From Chryseobacterium salivictor (GTDB lineage: Bacteria; Bacteroidota; Bacteroidia; Flavobacteriales; Weeksellaceae), in NCBI RefSeq assembly GCF_004359195.1, contig NZ_CP037954.1, forward strand, positions 2,976,001-3,040,000: a stretch of DNA of 64,000 nt. Reading direction: 5' to 3'. Of this stretch, positions 36,122-44,761 are shown in pieces. The translations under genes were made by a program, and so were the position numbers. The first letter of the stretch is position 1; each line of letters opens with the position of its first letter. Under the pieces are notes generated by a model that saw only the letters and a program-made list of their open reading frames with translations, was not told the DNA's origin and searched no databases.

Positions 36122-36747
36122 AATGTTAATTTTTGATTGTTAATACTTAATTTTTGATAGTTAAATTTTTCGATTGAATTGATTTGGTTTCGAGGACACT
36201 CGGCTTTTTTCTTTTTTATACTTTTTTCCAAATTGGAAAAGCAATATTTATCGTTGTTTTGTTTGATTATTTTCATTGATGTAAAAGAGCGACTATGATT
36301 GAATTGATTCGTATAACTGAGGTTCCGGCTTTTTCTTTGCCGATGATTATAGGAAAGTATCAGGCACACAAAACCCGATTCAGTTCCCGTAATTGAATAC
36401 AAGTTTTGAATCGGGCTTGAAATCTTTTTGTCCGAAGGATTTAGGAGTGTCTGAAAAAATTATTGAAGCTTGTGGAAAGAATTTTTATAGAAACCCAAAA
36501 AGATTTTTTTGAATGAATGATGCTTTCCTACATTTGCAAAAGTAAAAAGCCAAGACATCAGTTAGAAGTGATTTAATAGACGGTATTGACTGTAAAAAAA
36601 TTGTATCATAAAAAAAGAAGAATGCTTTTCTATAAATGTATATTTGTTTTAGAATTAATCATTTACACTTAATGGTTATTATTTTTCAAATGATGATAAA
36701 AAATGGAACAATCAAAAATTTATTTAAACAATATTATTTAATAATAT
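36122..36747. other. Gene-poor region between SSB and P-loop genes
   Basis: About 620 bp. A 94-aa minus-strand frame (36118-36402) has no family features and is judged accidental. A perfect 9-bp inverted repeat, CCCGATTCA (36374-36382) / TGAATCGGG (36407-36415), is the only structure seen; it could be the ssb promoter-region hairpin or an element site. Confidence 0.5.
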
Positions 36748-37152
36748 ATGAGAATTATAATTTTACAAGGAATGCCTAATAGAGGAAAAACATCGACTTT
36801 AGGTTTAGTTTGGAGTGTACTAACTATTAATGGTGGAATTTCAACTAACAGACAACCTTTAGGTGGGGATCCAAATGATTTTTCAGATATCGTAATTATA
36901 AACAATCAGCGAGTTGCCTTTTACACAATGGGAGATTATTCAAATTATTTAGCTAATGCTATTCATGATTATGCAAATCAAGGATGTGATGTATTAGTTT
37001 GTGCGTTAAGTATTGACAATGCTAAAGTAAGAGCAAACAATGCTATTAATCAATTTAATAATACTAGAAGAGATAAAACAATTGAATCTGTTCATCTTAC
37101 TGAACAACAAGCAAACGATATTGATGCACAATGGATATTAAATTTGGTTTAA
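36748..37152 (+). CDS. Small P-loop NTPase-like protein of unknown function
   Basis: The protein has 134 residues. It opens with a strand and Walker A loop (IIILQGMPNRGKTSTLG) and has a hydrophobic strand CDVLVCALS that could carry a divergent Walker B. It is much shorter than normal GTPases or kinases, so it may be a minimal nucleotide-binding module. It lies 32 bp upstream of the Cys-motif gene and probably shares its transcript. Adjacent to CBASS, it may be a defence accessory, but that is position only. Confidence 0.55.
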   Translation: MRIIILQGMPNRGKTSTLGLVWSVLTINGGISTNRQPLGGDPNDFSDIVIINNQRVAFYTMGDYSNYLANAIHDYANQGCDVLVCALSIDNAKVRANNAINQFNNTRRDKTIESVHLTEQQANDIDAQWILNLV

Positions 37153-37184
37153 AGAGATTATATAGATAAAAAACATTTAAAACA

Positions 37185-37802
37185 ATGCATTTCAGACTAG
37201 CAGAAGAAATAATTAATCTAAGTGAATCCAAAGAATGGGATTTTGCTAAATTGGAATGGAGTTTTGAGTTTGCTTATTATGCTGATGAATTACAAAAATG
37301 TCTATGTGGGCATTATCCTATTAAAAACATTTGCGTTATTAAAAATCAAAAAAATTCATTTGTTACAGAAGTAGGTAATTGCTGTATCAACAAATTTTTA
37401 GGAATAGAAGATGGTAATAAAATATTTTCTTCAATAAAAAAATTAAAGGAGAATATTGCAGCAAGTATGAGTGCAGAAGTTATAGAATACATATACCGTA
37501 AAAAAGGAATATCAGATTTTGATTATAAATTCTATAAATCTATTTATCGACGCAGGATAATGTCAACGAAACAATGCGAAATAAAAAAAAGAATAAATCA
37601 ACAATTTTTAAATTTTACTAGTTATGAAACAAATTCTCATTTTAATAAAATCAATCTTGTACTGAAATGGGCCGAAACCAATACTTCTTTTAATACAGAT
37701 TTTATTCTATCAATTAAAAAAACCTGTCGACAAAAAGGAAGATTAACAGAAAAGCAATTAGAATCTTTGAATAAAATAATCAGAGATTTCAAAATTAAAT
37801 AA
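37185..37802 (+). CDS. Hypothetical protein with putative zinc-binding Cys motif
   Basis: The protein has 205 residues. The region about 37-70 reads LQKCLCGHYPIKNICVI and, after 16 residues, VGNCCINKFLG. Paired CxC-H and CC groups are likely to bind zinc. The rest is Lys-rich and helical, suggesting nucleic-acid contact. It is convergent with the CBASS operon (7 bp between stops). Function unknown. Confidence 0.55.
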   Translation: MHFRLAEEIINLSESKEWDFAKLEWSFEFAYYADELQKCLCGHYPIKNICVIKNQKNSFVTEVGNCCINKFLGIEDGNKIFSSIKKLKENIAASMSAEVIEYIYRKKGISDFDYKFYKSIYRRRIMSTKQCEIKKRINQQFLNFTSYETNSHFNKINLVLKWAETNTSFNTDFILSIKKTCRQKGRLTEKQLESLNKIIRDFKIK

Positions 37803-37808
37803 CATCGT

Positions 37809-38261
37809 TTATTGTATTCTTCTATGTTTAATTTCTTTGCCAAACCAAACACCATATTTTTTCCATTGTTCATAAAAAACAATCCACTCAATAATCCACG
37901 GAATTATCTCGTACAAAGCTATTTTTCTTAAAACCGGTTGATCTATTATTGGATGATACAAACACAAAGATAAATCTGAATACAAATGGATATCGTCATT
38001 GTATCTTATAGGTTTATTATTAATAAATATTCTATCATATCTAAATAAATGAAAAGGGGAAAACGAAAGTTTAATAGAATAATATTTATTTCCAATATTC
38101 AGAAATCCATTTGCATTCAAAGATCTGCTTTTAGTATCAATATCAAGTATTAACCATTCAAAATGTTTTTCAACTAAGGCTTTCTGAACAAGAAGAAAAG
38201 AAAACCAATTCTTTTGGTTATTCTTTCTAATATTCCCCTCCAAAATTGTGATGAGATCCAT
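37809..38261 (-). CDS. CBASS E2-like conjugating protein (type II short)
   Basis: Start chosen at 38261 (MDLITILEGN), giving 150 residues; a longer start at 38318 would overlap the CD-NTase gene by 92 bp. The C-terminal half has SLCLYHP and then EIIPWIIEWIVFYEQWKKYGVWFG, the pattern of the E2-like domain in Cap2 and of stand-alone E2 proteins in short type II CBASS. The Cys of LCLY (residue 100) is the probable catalytic Cys. It should modify or prime the adjacent CD-NTase. No E1 or JAB peptidase gene is next to it. Confidence 0.75.
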   Translation of the reverse strand: MDLITILEGNIRKNNQKNWFSFLLVQKALVEKHFEWLILDIDTKSRSLNANGFLNIGNKYYSIKLSFSPFHLFRYDRIFINNKPIRYNDDIHLYSDLSLCLYHPIIDQPVLRKIALYEIIPWIIEWIVFYEQWKKYGVWFGKEIKHRRIQ

Positions 38262-39402
38262 TTTTAATTCCTTCATTAACATTAATATTTCCTCTTGAGT
38301 TTGTAAATGCCGAACCACTTACAATTAACCCACTTGCTTTTGAAAGTGCATCACTTGAAGACTTAGAAAATGCTACAACTTGTTCATTAAGAGCTTTTTT
38401 ATAAATTCCTTCTCCAAACAATTGTATGTAATCTTCCTTACTTGTTTCAAAAGAAAACTTTAGGTTCTGCCATTTGATATGAAAGTCAGAGATAAAACTA
38501 AAAAATGCTTTGTAATGTTCATCAGTCCAGGAATCAGTAAAATCTTCTTCAGGGTTCACTGGATTAAAAATCTTAAATTTATGGCCTCCACTGATTGCAT
38601 CATTATAATTTCTTATTATACGGCTTACAATATTATCAATTGTTTCAAATATTGAACTTTCTGACTGGTATAATTGAGCCAAAAGTGTAGTAATAACAAT
38701 ACTTGACACTCTATATTCTTTTTCTTGAAAATAAATATCTCTGTATCTCTTCAATAATTGAACGGCTCTTTGCAAAGGTGTTTTTAAATATATTTCTTGA
38801 GGTAGTTGCTCAGTTTCTACCTGAGCCTTCATTAACGCCTCAAAATTCTTTTTTAGCATTGATTCCTTTGCTGAGTTTGCAGCAATCAAAAACCAACTTG
38901 TAAATTCTTTAGGATTAGCTGTTGACCAACTTTTCAATGCTTTTTCTGGAATTTTTATAATGTTTTTTTCAAAAGAGTTCGGCATACAAGCGGGTAAAAT
39001 ATCCATATGGAAATCACTTTTGTAATTAAGTCTCACACATCTTTTCTTTTTTTCCATAATAGATTTATAATAAGAATCTTTTTCGAGTGCTTTAACTAAT
39101 GCATTGTATATTTCTTCAGGATTATGATTATAATACGGATCATAGATATGAAGAACTATATCTAAATCAAAATCTTCATCATTAATAGGTTTTACGGTAG
39201 TTCCAATACGTTTTGAGCCTTGAGCATAAATTTCAATTACTAAGTGGTCAAAAAAATCATTATCTTTTTTCAAAACTTCAGCAACAGCATTATAAGCCGT
39301 CTCCATACGTTCTAATCTGGTTTTATCTAATTGCAGTTCTTGTGCAATTCTTGCTAGAAGCTCTTCACGTTGAAGAACATAATCTTGAAAAATGTCAATC
39401 AT
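38227..39402 (-). CDS. CBASS CD-NTase (cGAS/DncV-like nucleotidyltransferase)
   Basis: The protein has 391 residues. The nucleotidyltransferase active site is YAQGSKRIGTTVKP (G62-S63) followed by DEDFDLDIVLHI (acidic triad residues about 77-81), with a third acid near SDFHMDILPA. It makes a cyclic oligonucleotide signal on phage infection. The C-terminal 30 residues are Gly/Asn-rich and end NFGGEY, a flexible tail of the type conjugated by CBASS E2 proteins. It sits between the NUDIX-domain protein and the E2-like gene. Confidence 0.9.
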   Translation of the reverse strand: MIDIFQDYVLQREELLARIAQELQLDKTRLERMETAYNAVAEVLKKDNDFFDHLVIEIYAQGSKRIGTTVKPINDEDFDLDIVLHIYDPYYNHNPEEIYNALVKALEKDSYYKSIMEKKKRCVRLNYKSDFHMDILPACMPNSFEKNIIKIPEKALKSWSTANPKEFTSWFLIAANSAKESMLKKNFEALMKAQVETEQLPQEIYLKTPLQRAVQLLKRYRDIYFQEKEYRVSSIVITTLLAQLYQSESSIFETIDNIVSRIIRNYNDAISGGHKFKIFNPVNPEEDFTDSWTDEHYKAFFSFISDFHIKWQNLKFSFETSKEDYIQLFGEGIYKKALNEQVVAFSKSSSDALSKASGLIVSGSAFTNSRGNINVNEGIKNGSHHNFGGEY

Positions 39403-39403
39403 A

Positions 39404-40168
39404 TTAAAATTCTTTATTAATTAATAATTTGGTATGTTTCCCGATACGGGCAATTTGTTTTTTATTGTCGACTAATCTTAGTTGTTCGATATCATCACAA
39501 TTAACTATCGCAAAACCATTAGAAAGATTATTCTTTTGTTTTGATAATTCAATCAATGCTTGTTTTTGCTTTTCATTTGGAAGTAATTCAAAAACATCAA
39601 AAATCAAAATTTCATAACAGCTAAAAAAGTCGCTCCACAAAAGATTTTTTGAAAACCTTCGTATTTGTTTATATTGGATATTATAAAAAATGGAAGAATC
39701 AAGAATACCCGTATCAATAAGCTCCTCTCTAAATTCTCGTTCTGGGTTTAACTCTCTTTCATTTCCAGATTCGAACCAATCTAAGACATCTATACAGTGT
39801 TTACCTTGCACCATAAATCTTAAATCAGAGGAACTCTTTTCATCAACATCTAGCCCATTTTTAGAATTGTCAGGCTTATAGCCCCATTTATTGAACAAAC
39901 TATCATCTCCAAAGCGTTTATAAGCACCACCTACAGGTTGAAGCTGATTTTCTATCCTTCTATTTAGGACTAATAAATACTGGTTCGTATCAGGTATTTT
40001 AATTTTATATAATCCACTGATAGAAAACCGAATATCCATATTTTTATACTTCCAATGCTTAGTTTTAAAGTATAACTGCAAGTAATTCCTATTTTCCCAG
40101 ATTATAGTTGCCCCTTTGGACAAAAGAGGCTTTGCCGCAGCTATTAAAGTTGGTATTATTCCTGCCAT
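39404..40168 (-). CDS. SMODS-associated NUDIX-domain protein (CBASS)
   Basis: The protein has 254 residues. A hydrophobic N-terminal segment (IIPTLIAAAKPLLSKGA) may be a weak membrane anchor. Residues 40-160 form a NUDIX-like fold with YKIKIPDTNQYLLVLNR, QPVGGAYKRFGD and a Nudix-box helix REFREELIDTGIL (144-156). This matches the NUDIX domain described in CD-NTase operons (Sa_NUDIX). The ATG overlaps nothing and the stop is 1 bp from the CD-NTase start, so co-translation is likely. It may be effector or nucleotide-signal sensor/hydrolase; not settled. Confidence 0.75.
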   Translation of the reverse strand: MAGIIPTLIAAAKPLLSKGATIIWENRNYLQLYFKTKHWKYKNMDIRFSISGLYKIKIPDTNQYLLVLNRRIENQLQPVGGAYKRFGDDSLFNKWGYKPDNSKNGLDVDEKSSSDLRFMVQGKHCIDVLDWFESGNERELNPEREFREELIDTGILDSSIFYNIQYKQIRRFSKNLLWSDFFSCYEILIFDVFELLPNEKQKQALIELSKQKNNLSNGFAIVNCDDIEQLRLVDNKKQIARIGKHTKLLINKEF

Positions 40169-40236
40169 ATATTTTTTTTTAATTGGTTAAACTACAAGCA
40201 TCCTTATTACCAGATGCTTGTAATTAATTCAAAGGA

Positions 40237-40413
40237 TTATCTTTCTTTTTTAATTCCTTTGAAAGGAGTGTTGCTAGAGGTTTTAACATCCATAAACCTA
40301 CCCGTATTTGCATCACGTTTTACCCAAGAATCGATTTTGGGATTGTAGGTTTGTGAACGGTCTCTAACCGCACCGTTTCTGTGACCATCGCCACTTGGTG
40401 GATTTGTTGCCAT
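40237..40413 (-). CDS. Small basic protein at head of CBASS operon (short ORF)
   Basis: The protein has 58 residues (ATG 40413, TAA 40237). It is rich in Gly, Asn, Arg and Lys: MATNPPSGDGHRNGAVRDRS at the start, then QTYNPKIDSWVKRD, GRFMDVK and PFKGIKKE at the end. It looks conserved in character but contains no enzyme motif. It lies 69 bp upstream of the NUDIX gene on the same strand. It could be a phage- or conjugation-related partner of the E2/CD-NTase pair. Function unknown. Confidence 0.7.
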   Translation of the reverse strand: MATNPPSGDGHRNGAVRDRSQTYNPKIDSWVKRDANTGRFMDVKTSSNTPFKGIKKER

Positions 40414-40564
40414 TGTTGAAACAATTTAATTAATTCCTCTAATTTTTATCGGTGTAAAGGATTTACCTCCAGACACAAACTGTATCTAAAGTATAAAGTC
40501 AAAAGCGTGACATTGTAATTTATTTTTGTAATTTGTCACGGATTTTTATTTAACACTTAAGTAA
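40414..40564. promoter_or_regulatory. Divergent promoter region between CBASS and sigma/protease trio
   Basis: About 150 bp of AT-rich sequence separate two divergent operons. It must hold both promoters, so the sigma factor could control both directions. No clear palindrome was seen. Confidence 0.5.
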
Positions 40565-41209
40565 ATGACAATAGACGAAATTGAAGACACATTATTAGTC
40601 ATTTCTGAAAAACTGAATGATGAACAACCTGCTATAAATGCTTTTACGAAGCTGTATAAGAGCTATAGTAAATTTTTATGTTCGGTTATTTCGAGAGGAT
40701 TAAAAAACAGTGGTATTTATGACGAACAAATTTTGAACACGGTTATCAATAATACATTTTATAAAATTTATGATAATCCCCTAATTTTTTCGTTTCCTGC
40801 GAATGCAACAGGTGATAGGTTTTTCAAAGCTTGGCTTGCAACTGTTGCTAAGAATGAGTTAAAAAGATTACTTGAGGAATATTATGGTAAATCTATTTAT
40901 CTTGAAAACGTAAAGGAGGAACCAATCATAGAAAGTGAAGAGATTTCGGACGACATTTTTAAAAGCGTGAATCTGAAAACAATGGATGAAGCATTAAATT
41001 TGCTATCTGAAAGGGATAGACATATACTTTTAACATTATATATGTATTATGATGAAGGAAAGAAAACGCCATCTGACGTTTTAAAAACTTTATCTGAAAT
41101 GTATAATACTACAAATGTTAATATTAGAAAGATCAAGGAAAGAAGTGAGAAGAAAATAAAAGATTATTTCACAAAAAACACTCAGTTAAAACCTTTAAAA
41201 AATGACTAG
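40565..41209 (+). CDS. Sigma-70-family (ECF-like) RNA polymerase sigma factor
   Basis: The protein has 214 residues. A region-2-like part holds NAFTKLYKSYSKFLCSVI and WLATVAKNELKRLL. The C terminus has a region-4-like HTH (LNLLSERDRHILLTLYMYY, NTTNVNIRKIKERSEKKIKDYF). The spacing fits a compact ECF-like factor. It overlaps the next gene by 8 bp and is divergent from the CBASS operon, so it may drive that operon. Confidence 0.75.
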   Translation: MTIDEIEDTLLVISEKLNDEQPAINAFTKLYKSYSKFLCSVISRGLKNSGIYDEQILNTVINNTFYKIYDNPLIFSFPANATGDRFFKAWLATVAKNELKRLLEEYYGKSIYLENVKEEPIIESEEISDDIFKSVNLKTMDEALNLLSERDRHILLTLYMYYDEGKKTPSDVLKTLSEMYNTTNVNIRKIKERSEKKIKDYFTKNTQLKPLKND

Positions 41210-41507
41210 CAAAAAAAGAATAATTGATATATTTCAATCTAAGGGTTTGCTTTTTCCAGAAAAAGAAAAAGAAATTGAGCAATTTGAACTACTCAATCCA
41301 ATAGATGACGAATGTCCTTCTGATTGGGACACACCAGAAGAAATCATTAAAAGAGGTATTCAAAAATTGAATAATATCAATTTAGAACATACTGAAGATT
41401 TAGATTCTGAAGCTGAAAAACTAAAAATGGTTGCAAGAAAAGGAAGTGTTCTTCCTCAGCATATTATTGATCGTATGAAAGGAAATCATAAAAAAGATGA
41501 TAAATAA
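41202..41507 (+). CDS. Hypothetical 101-aa protein, probable anti-sigma or protease target
   Basis: The protein has 101 residues, highly charged, without Cys or membrane segments. It overlaps the sigma gene upstream (8 bp) and the ImmA/IrrE protease gene downstream (11 bp), which implies strict co-expression. By analogy with repressor/protease pairs it might be the target cleaved by the protease to release the sigma factor. No motif supports this; it is inference from context. Confidence 0.6.
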   Translation: MTSKKRIIDIFQSKGLLFPEKEKEIEQFELLNPIDDECPSDWDTPEEIIKRGIQKLNNINLEHTEDLDSEAEKLKMVARKGSVLPQHIIDRMKGNHKKDDK

Positions 41508-42294
41508 TACTCCGTTAAATGAGATTAAAGAACTTGCCGAATATATAGCGTTACAATATACTGAAGCAGTAACTCCGATTAATATAATTGCCGAAAATGA
41601 ACGACTAATATTAATCTATGATAAATATGAAAAAGGAACATTTGATGGCATGACCGTATATTCAAACAAAAAATTTTATGTTCATTTAAATACTGATTGT
41701 GGAAATTTTAAAGACAAAGCTAGAGGGCGATTTACATTGGCTCACGAACTTGGTCATTATTTTATAGATGCACACCGAGTAGGATTAATAAAGGGAATAT
41801 TAGTGCCCCATCCATCAATTACTAACAAGAAACAATTTGACTCGATTGAAAGAGAAGCTGACTACTTTGCGTCTTGTATTCTTATGCCAGAATCTAGATT
41901 TAAAAATGATGTTTTAAGAAAAAAATTTAGTTTCAATATTATTAAAGATTTAGCCGATAAATATGAAGTTAGTCTAACAGCTTGTGCAATTAGGTTTGCA
42001 CAGATTGGCAATCATCCCATTCTGATTATTTATGCTGAAGATGGAATTATTAAGTGGAAAATTGAAAGCGATGATTTTCCTTTTAAATGGTTGTTGAATG
42101 ATAGAAAAGTACCCGAGAATACGGTTATCGGCGAGTATTTTTCCAAATCCAATGTACGGGACATTTATAAAACAGAAAAAGTTTGGGCGATGGATTGGTT
42201 TATTTATGTGAAAGATTATGATATTAACAGGTCTTTTTATGAACATTGTATTCCACATAAAAATAAAGCTTTAAGTATAATTTGGGAAGATTAG
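41497..42294 (+). CDS. ImmA/IrrE-family metallopeptidase
   Basis: The protein has 265 residues. The zinc motif HELGH is at residues 83-87 in RFTLAHELGHYFIDAH, followed by READYFASCILMP with the third zinc ligand Glu. The N-terminal part has the usual YTEAVTPINIIAE start of COG2856 proteins. These peptidases cleave repressors or anti-factors on stress. CBASS operons are often controlled by a repressor/ImmA-IrrE pair (CapH/CapP); here the partner seems to be a sigma factor instead. Confidence 0.88.
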   Translation: MINNTPLNEIKELAEYIALQYTEAVTPINIIAENERLILIYDKYEKGTFDGMTVYSNKKFYVHLNTDCGNFKDKARGRFTLAHELGHYFIDAHRVGLIKGILVPHPSITNKKQFDSIEREADYFASCILMPESRFKNDVLRKKFSFNIIKDLADKYEVSLTACAIRFAQIGNHPILIIYAEDGIIKWKIESDDFPFKWLLNDRKVPENTVIGEYFSKSNVRDIYKTEKVWAMDWFIYVKDYDINRSFYEHCIPHKNKALSIIWED

Positions 42295-42340
42295 AGTTCA
42301 TAAATTCTGGTAAAAATAAATAAATTGAAAATTTCATATT

Positions 42341-43183
42341 TCACGTTTTTGCACAAAACCACTCATTCAAATCCTTAAAATCCCAATACAACAAAGAACA
42401 ATCTTCCACATTTTTGTACTTTTTTTGAATAATTTCTTTGGTTGAATTTCCATTGGCATCATTATCCAAGAAAAGTGAGATTTTACCATAATTTTTCAAA
42501 GTTTCTTCAACTTTAAAAAGCATTGCCGTGGAATTTAGAATCAAATAATCTGAAATTGATTTTTCTTTCTTCTCCAAATTTTTAAAAGTCAAATAATCAA
42601 AAAAACCTTCAAAAATGATAATTTCTTTATTTTCGCTTAATTCATTTTTAGCTAAAGTAACATCCTTTTTACCCAAACAAATTTTTGAATATTTATTTCG
42701 GATTTCCACTCCTCCAGAATTATTGAAAAATCCGATTCCGAAATACTTTTTACTATTCAATTCATAATAAATTTCTTTTACCAAATCTTTTTGTTCATAG
42801 ACTTTTCGGGATTTTAAATATTGAATTAATGCAGGATGCCGAATTTCACTCACTTTAATTATTGAATAATTTTTGCCTTGAGAAGCTTCTGCAATCTCAT
42901 CATTTTTTTGAACAGAAAAATCGAATTTCTCAAAATACTTCAAGGCTTCAGAAACAGAACATTGATTTATTTGTTGAACGATTGAAATAATATCATAGTT
43001 TTTCCCAGTTCCGAAGTCAAAAGCTTTGTTTTTAACAAAATCAACTGAAAAACTCGGAATTTTTTCCTCTCGGTCTAATGCAAAATAAAACGCAGTTTTC
43101 CGGTTTTCTTTCACAGGAAACAAGTTGAATGATTCCAAAACTGTTCTGATGTTTATTTTTTCTTTTATTTTTTCGCAATTCAT
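42341..43183 (-). CDS. Toprim-domain, primase-like replication/mobilisation protein
   Basis: The protein has 280 residues. The N-terminal domain resembles a CHC2 fold (AFYFALDREEKIPSFSVDF, FDFGTGKNYDIISIVQ) but lacks zinc Cys residues. A toprim domain follows, with EIIIFEGFFDYLTF (catalytic Glu) and SLFLDNDANGNSTKEI (the DxD site). Such short proteins are typical of Bacteroidetes plasmids and transposable elements. It lies next to the iteron origin. Confidence 0.85.
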   Translation of the reverse strand: MNCEKIKEKINIRTVLESFNLFPVKENRKTAFYFALDREEKIPSFSVDFVKNKAFDFGTGKNYDIISIVQQINQCSVSEALKYFEKFDFSVQKNDEIAEASQGKNYSIIKVSEIRHPALIQYLKSRKVYEQKDLVKEIYYELNSKKYFGIGFFNNSGGVEIRNKYSKICLGKKDVTLAKNELSENKEIIIFEGFFDYLTFKNLEKKEKSISDYLILNSTAMLFKVEETLKNYGKISLFLDNDANGNSTKEIIQKKYKNVEDCSLLYWDFKDLNEWFCAKT

Positions 43184-43210
43184 TTTTTTTCTTTTTTAAA
43201 GCAATTTTTT

Positions 43211-43219
43211 TTATCCACA
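43211..43219 (+). promoter_or_regulatory. DnaA box
   Basis: TTATCCACA is the exact consensus DnaA box, next to the iteron array. A second exact copy is at 43448-43456. Confidence 0.55.
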
Positions 43220-43320
43220 TTTTCCTTTTAAATAAAAAAAAACTTTTCAATTACTTTTATAATACTTTTAGTGATTCGCTGTATCGACTTACAACAAGAG
43301 TTTTAGCTCACTTTTGGAAT

Positions 43321-43602
43321 GAGCGCAATTCCGAATTAAAGATGAGTGCAAATCCGAAATATAAATGAGCGCAATTCCGAAAAACCACCTATTTTGGAAT
43401 GAGTGCAATTCCGAATTGAATTTTTTATTTTCAGTCAATATTCGCATTTATCCACATTTTCTCATGTTTATCCATGTTTTTCTTAGCTTCAAAATTTTCG
43501 AGTGAGCGCAATTCCGAAAACTCAATCAAAATTTTTTGTGTTTTAACATTTCATTAACTCCAGCGAGCGCAATTCCGAAAGTAGGATGAGTGCAATTTCG
43601 AA
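43321..43602 (+). other. Iteron array, candidate replication origin
   Basis: Seven direct copies of the 15-mer GAGYGCAATTCCGAA are at 43321, 43344 (one change), 43367, 43401, 43504, 43565 and 43588 (one change). The first three are spaced exactly 23 bp. An exact DnaA box is at 43448, and the region is AT-rich. The array lies between the primase-like gene and the 3' end of the Rep_3-like initiator gene. This is the layout of an iteron-controlled plasmid origin. Confidence 0.88.
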
Positions 43603-43603
43603 T

Positions 43604-44734
43604 TCAAATAATTATCGGATAACCATTCGGCAATAATTCTCCCATTTTCGTATTCCGATAAATATCTATGATGAGTTTCTGGATTTCATTTAGAAATAGT
43701 TTTCCTTGAAATTGCGTTGATTTTATTCCTTTTAATCGGTTTATTTTGACAAATTCTTTGAAAGCTTTTTCTATCAATTCTCTGGTTTGAGGAATATTTT
43801 TGTACTGATGAACCAAGTGAATCATTTCATTTTCCTTTAAACCATATCTTTTTCTGAAGTAATTTAATCTTCGAGTAATTTTTCCCCCTTGGTCAAGATA
43901 AGCTTCGCTTGATTCTAATTGTTCTCTTTTATTTTCGGAAAAGTTGTCGTTCGAAATAGCTTTGGTCTTATAAGGAATAATAAAAATTGAATCCTTTTTG
44001 TATTTATAATTGAATGAAAGCGTATTGAATTTGTTCAAGTTGGCTCTTGCCGGTTTTAGAAATTTAAAACAAAAATCATTGGCGGATTTATAGTTTAATC
44101 CGAACTTTTTATTGAGTGTTGAAAGTTTTAAAACCGTTCCATTTTCAGGAATTTTTGAAAGCCAAATCGCGAAAATAATATGTTTGTTGTTTCGAATATT
44201 ATAGACCAAATTGTAGAGGATATAATTATATTCTGGGATGACCATTAATTTTTTCAACCAAAAACTGCTGATTAAAAACGTAGTGTAACCTCTTTGGTCA
44301 TAACTTGGTGTAGAAATTAATCCTCCAAAAGTTTTAATTTCTTTTCCTTTTGAATTCATCGATTTATACCAAGTCATTTTAAATTTAGCCAAAAACTCAT
44401 AAGCATCGATGACTTGTTTTGTTGAACCACTTGGAGAAATTTTGTTATTTTTAATTTTTATTGAGGCAAATACATTGTTCTCCGTTTCAAATTCTTCATC
44501 AAATAAAGAAAGTTGTTTTGGTCGATCTTCCGGACGAAATTGTTCGTTGCTGATAATCGAAATAATATTAAAAATTACCCTAAGTGCATTGATGGGAATA
44601 TCTGCAGCTTCATGATCTTCGAAAATAAAATCATCCACGAATTGATTTCCAATGCGAATTCTCTCCGGAATTTTTTCGGTTTTACTTTCAAATTTCTTTC
44701 GGATTAACCTTAAATCCTTCTCTTGAATAGCCAT
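43604..44734 (-). CDS. Rep_3/RepB-like plasmid replication initiator
   Basis: The protein has 376 residues. It shows two winged-helix-type halves: INALRVIFNIISIISNEQF and GGLISTPSYDQRGYTTFLISSFWLKKL in the first, and YNILYNLVYNIRNNKHIIFAIWLSKIPENG-LKLSTLNKKFG in the second, as in RepB/Rep_3 initiators. The seventh iteron ends at the last codon. It should bind the iterons and recruit host DnaA/helicase. Unlike many plasmids, the iterons are downstream of rep. Confidence 0.75.
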   Translation of the reverse strand: MAIQEKDLRLIRKKFESKTEKIPERIRIGNQFVDDFIFEDHEAADIPINALRVIFNIISIISNEQFRPEDRPKQLSLFDEEFETENNVFASIKIKNNKISPSGSTKQVIDAYEFLAKFKMTWYKSMNSKGKEIKTFGGLISTPSYDQRGYTTFLISSFWLKKLMVIPEYNYILYNLVYNIRNNKHIIFAIWLSKIPENGTVLKLSTLNKKFGLNYKSANDFCFKFLKPARANLNKFNTLSFNYKYKKDSIFIIPYKTKAISNDNFSENKREQLESSEAYLDQGGKITRRLNYFRKRYGLKENEMIHLVHQYKNIPQTRELIEKAFKEFVKINRLKGIKSTQFQGKLFLNEIQKLIIDIYRNTKMGELLPNGYPIII

Positions 44735-44761
44735 ATTTCACTTTATGTTTATTTAGGGTTT

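Noticed and set aside
36118..36402. 94-aa minus-strand ORF upstream of ssb
   Set aside because: Composition is unlike a folded protein, no start context or motif, and it overlaps the ssb start region; treated as chance.
43321..43602. CRISPR-like array
   Set aside because: Repeat units are 15 bp, spacers irregular (8 to 88 bp) and next to a rep gene; iterons fit, CRISPR does not.
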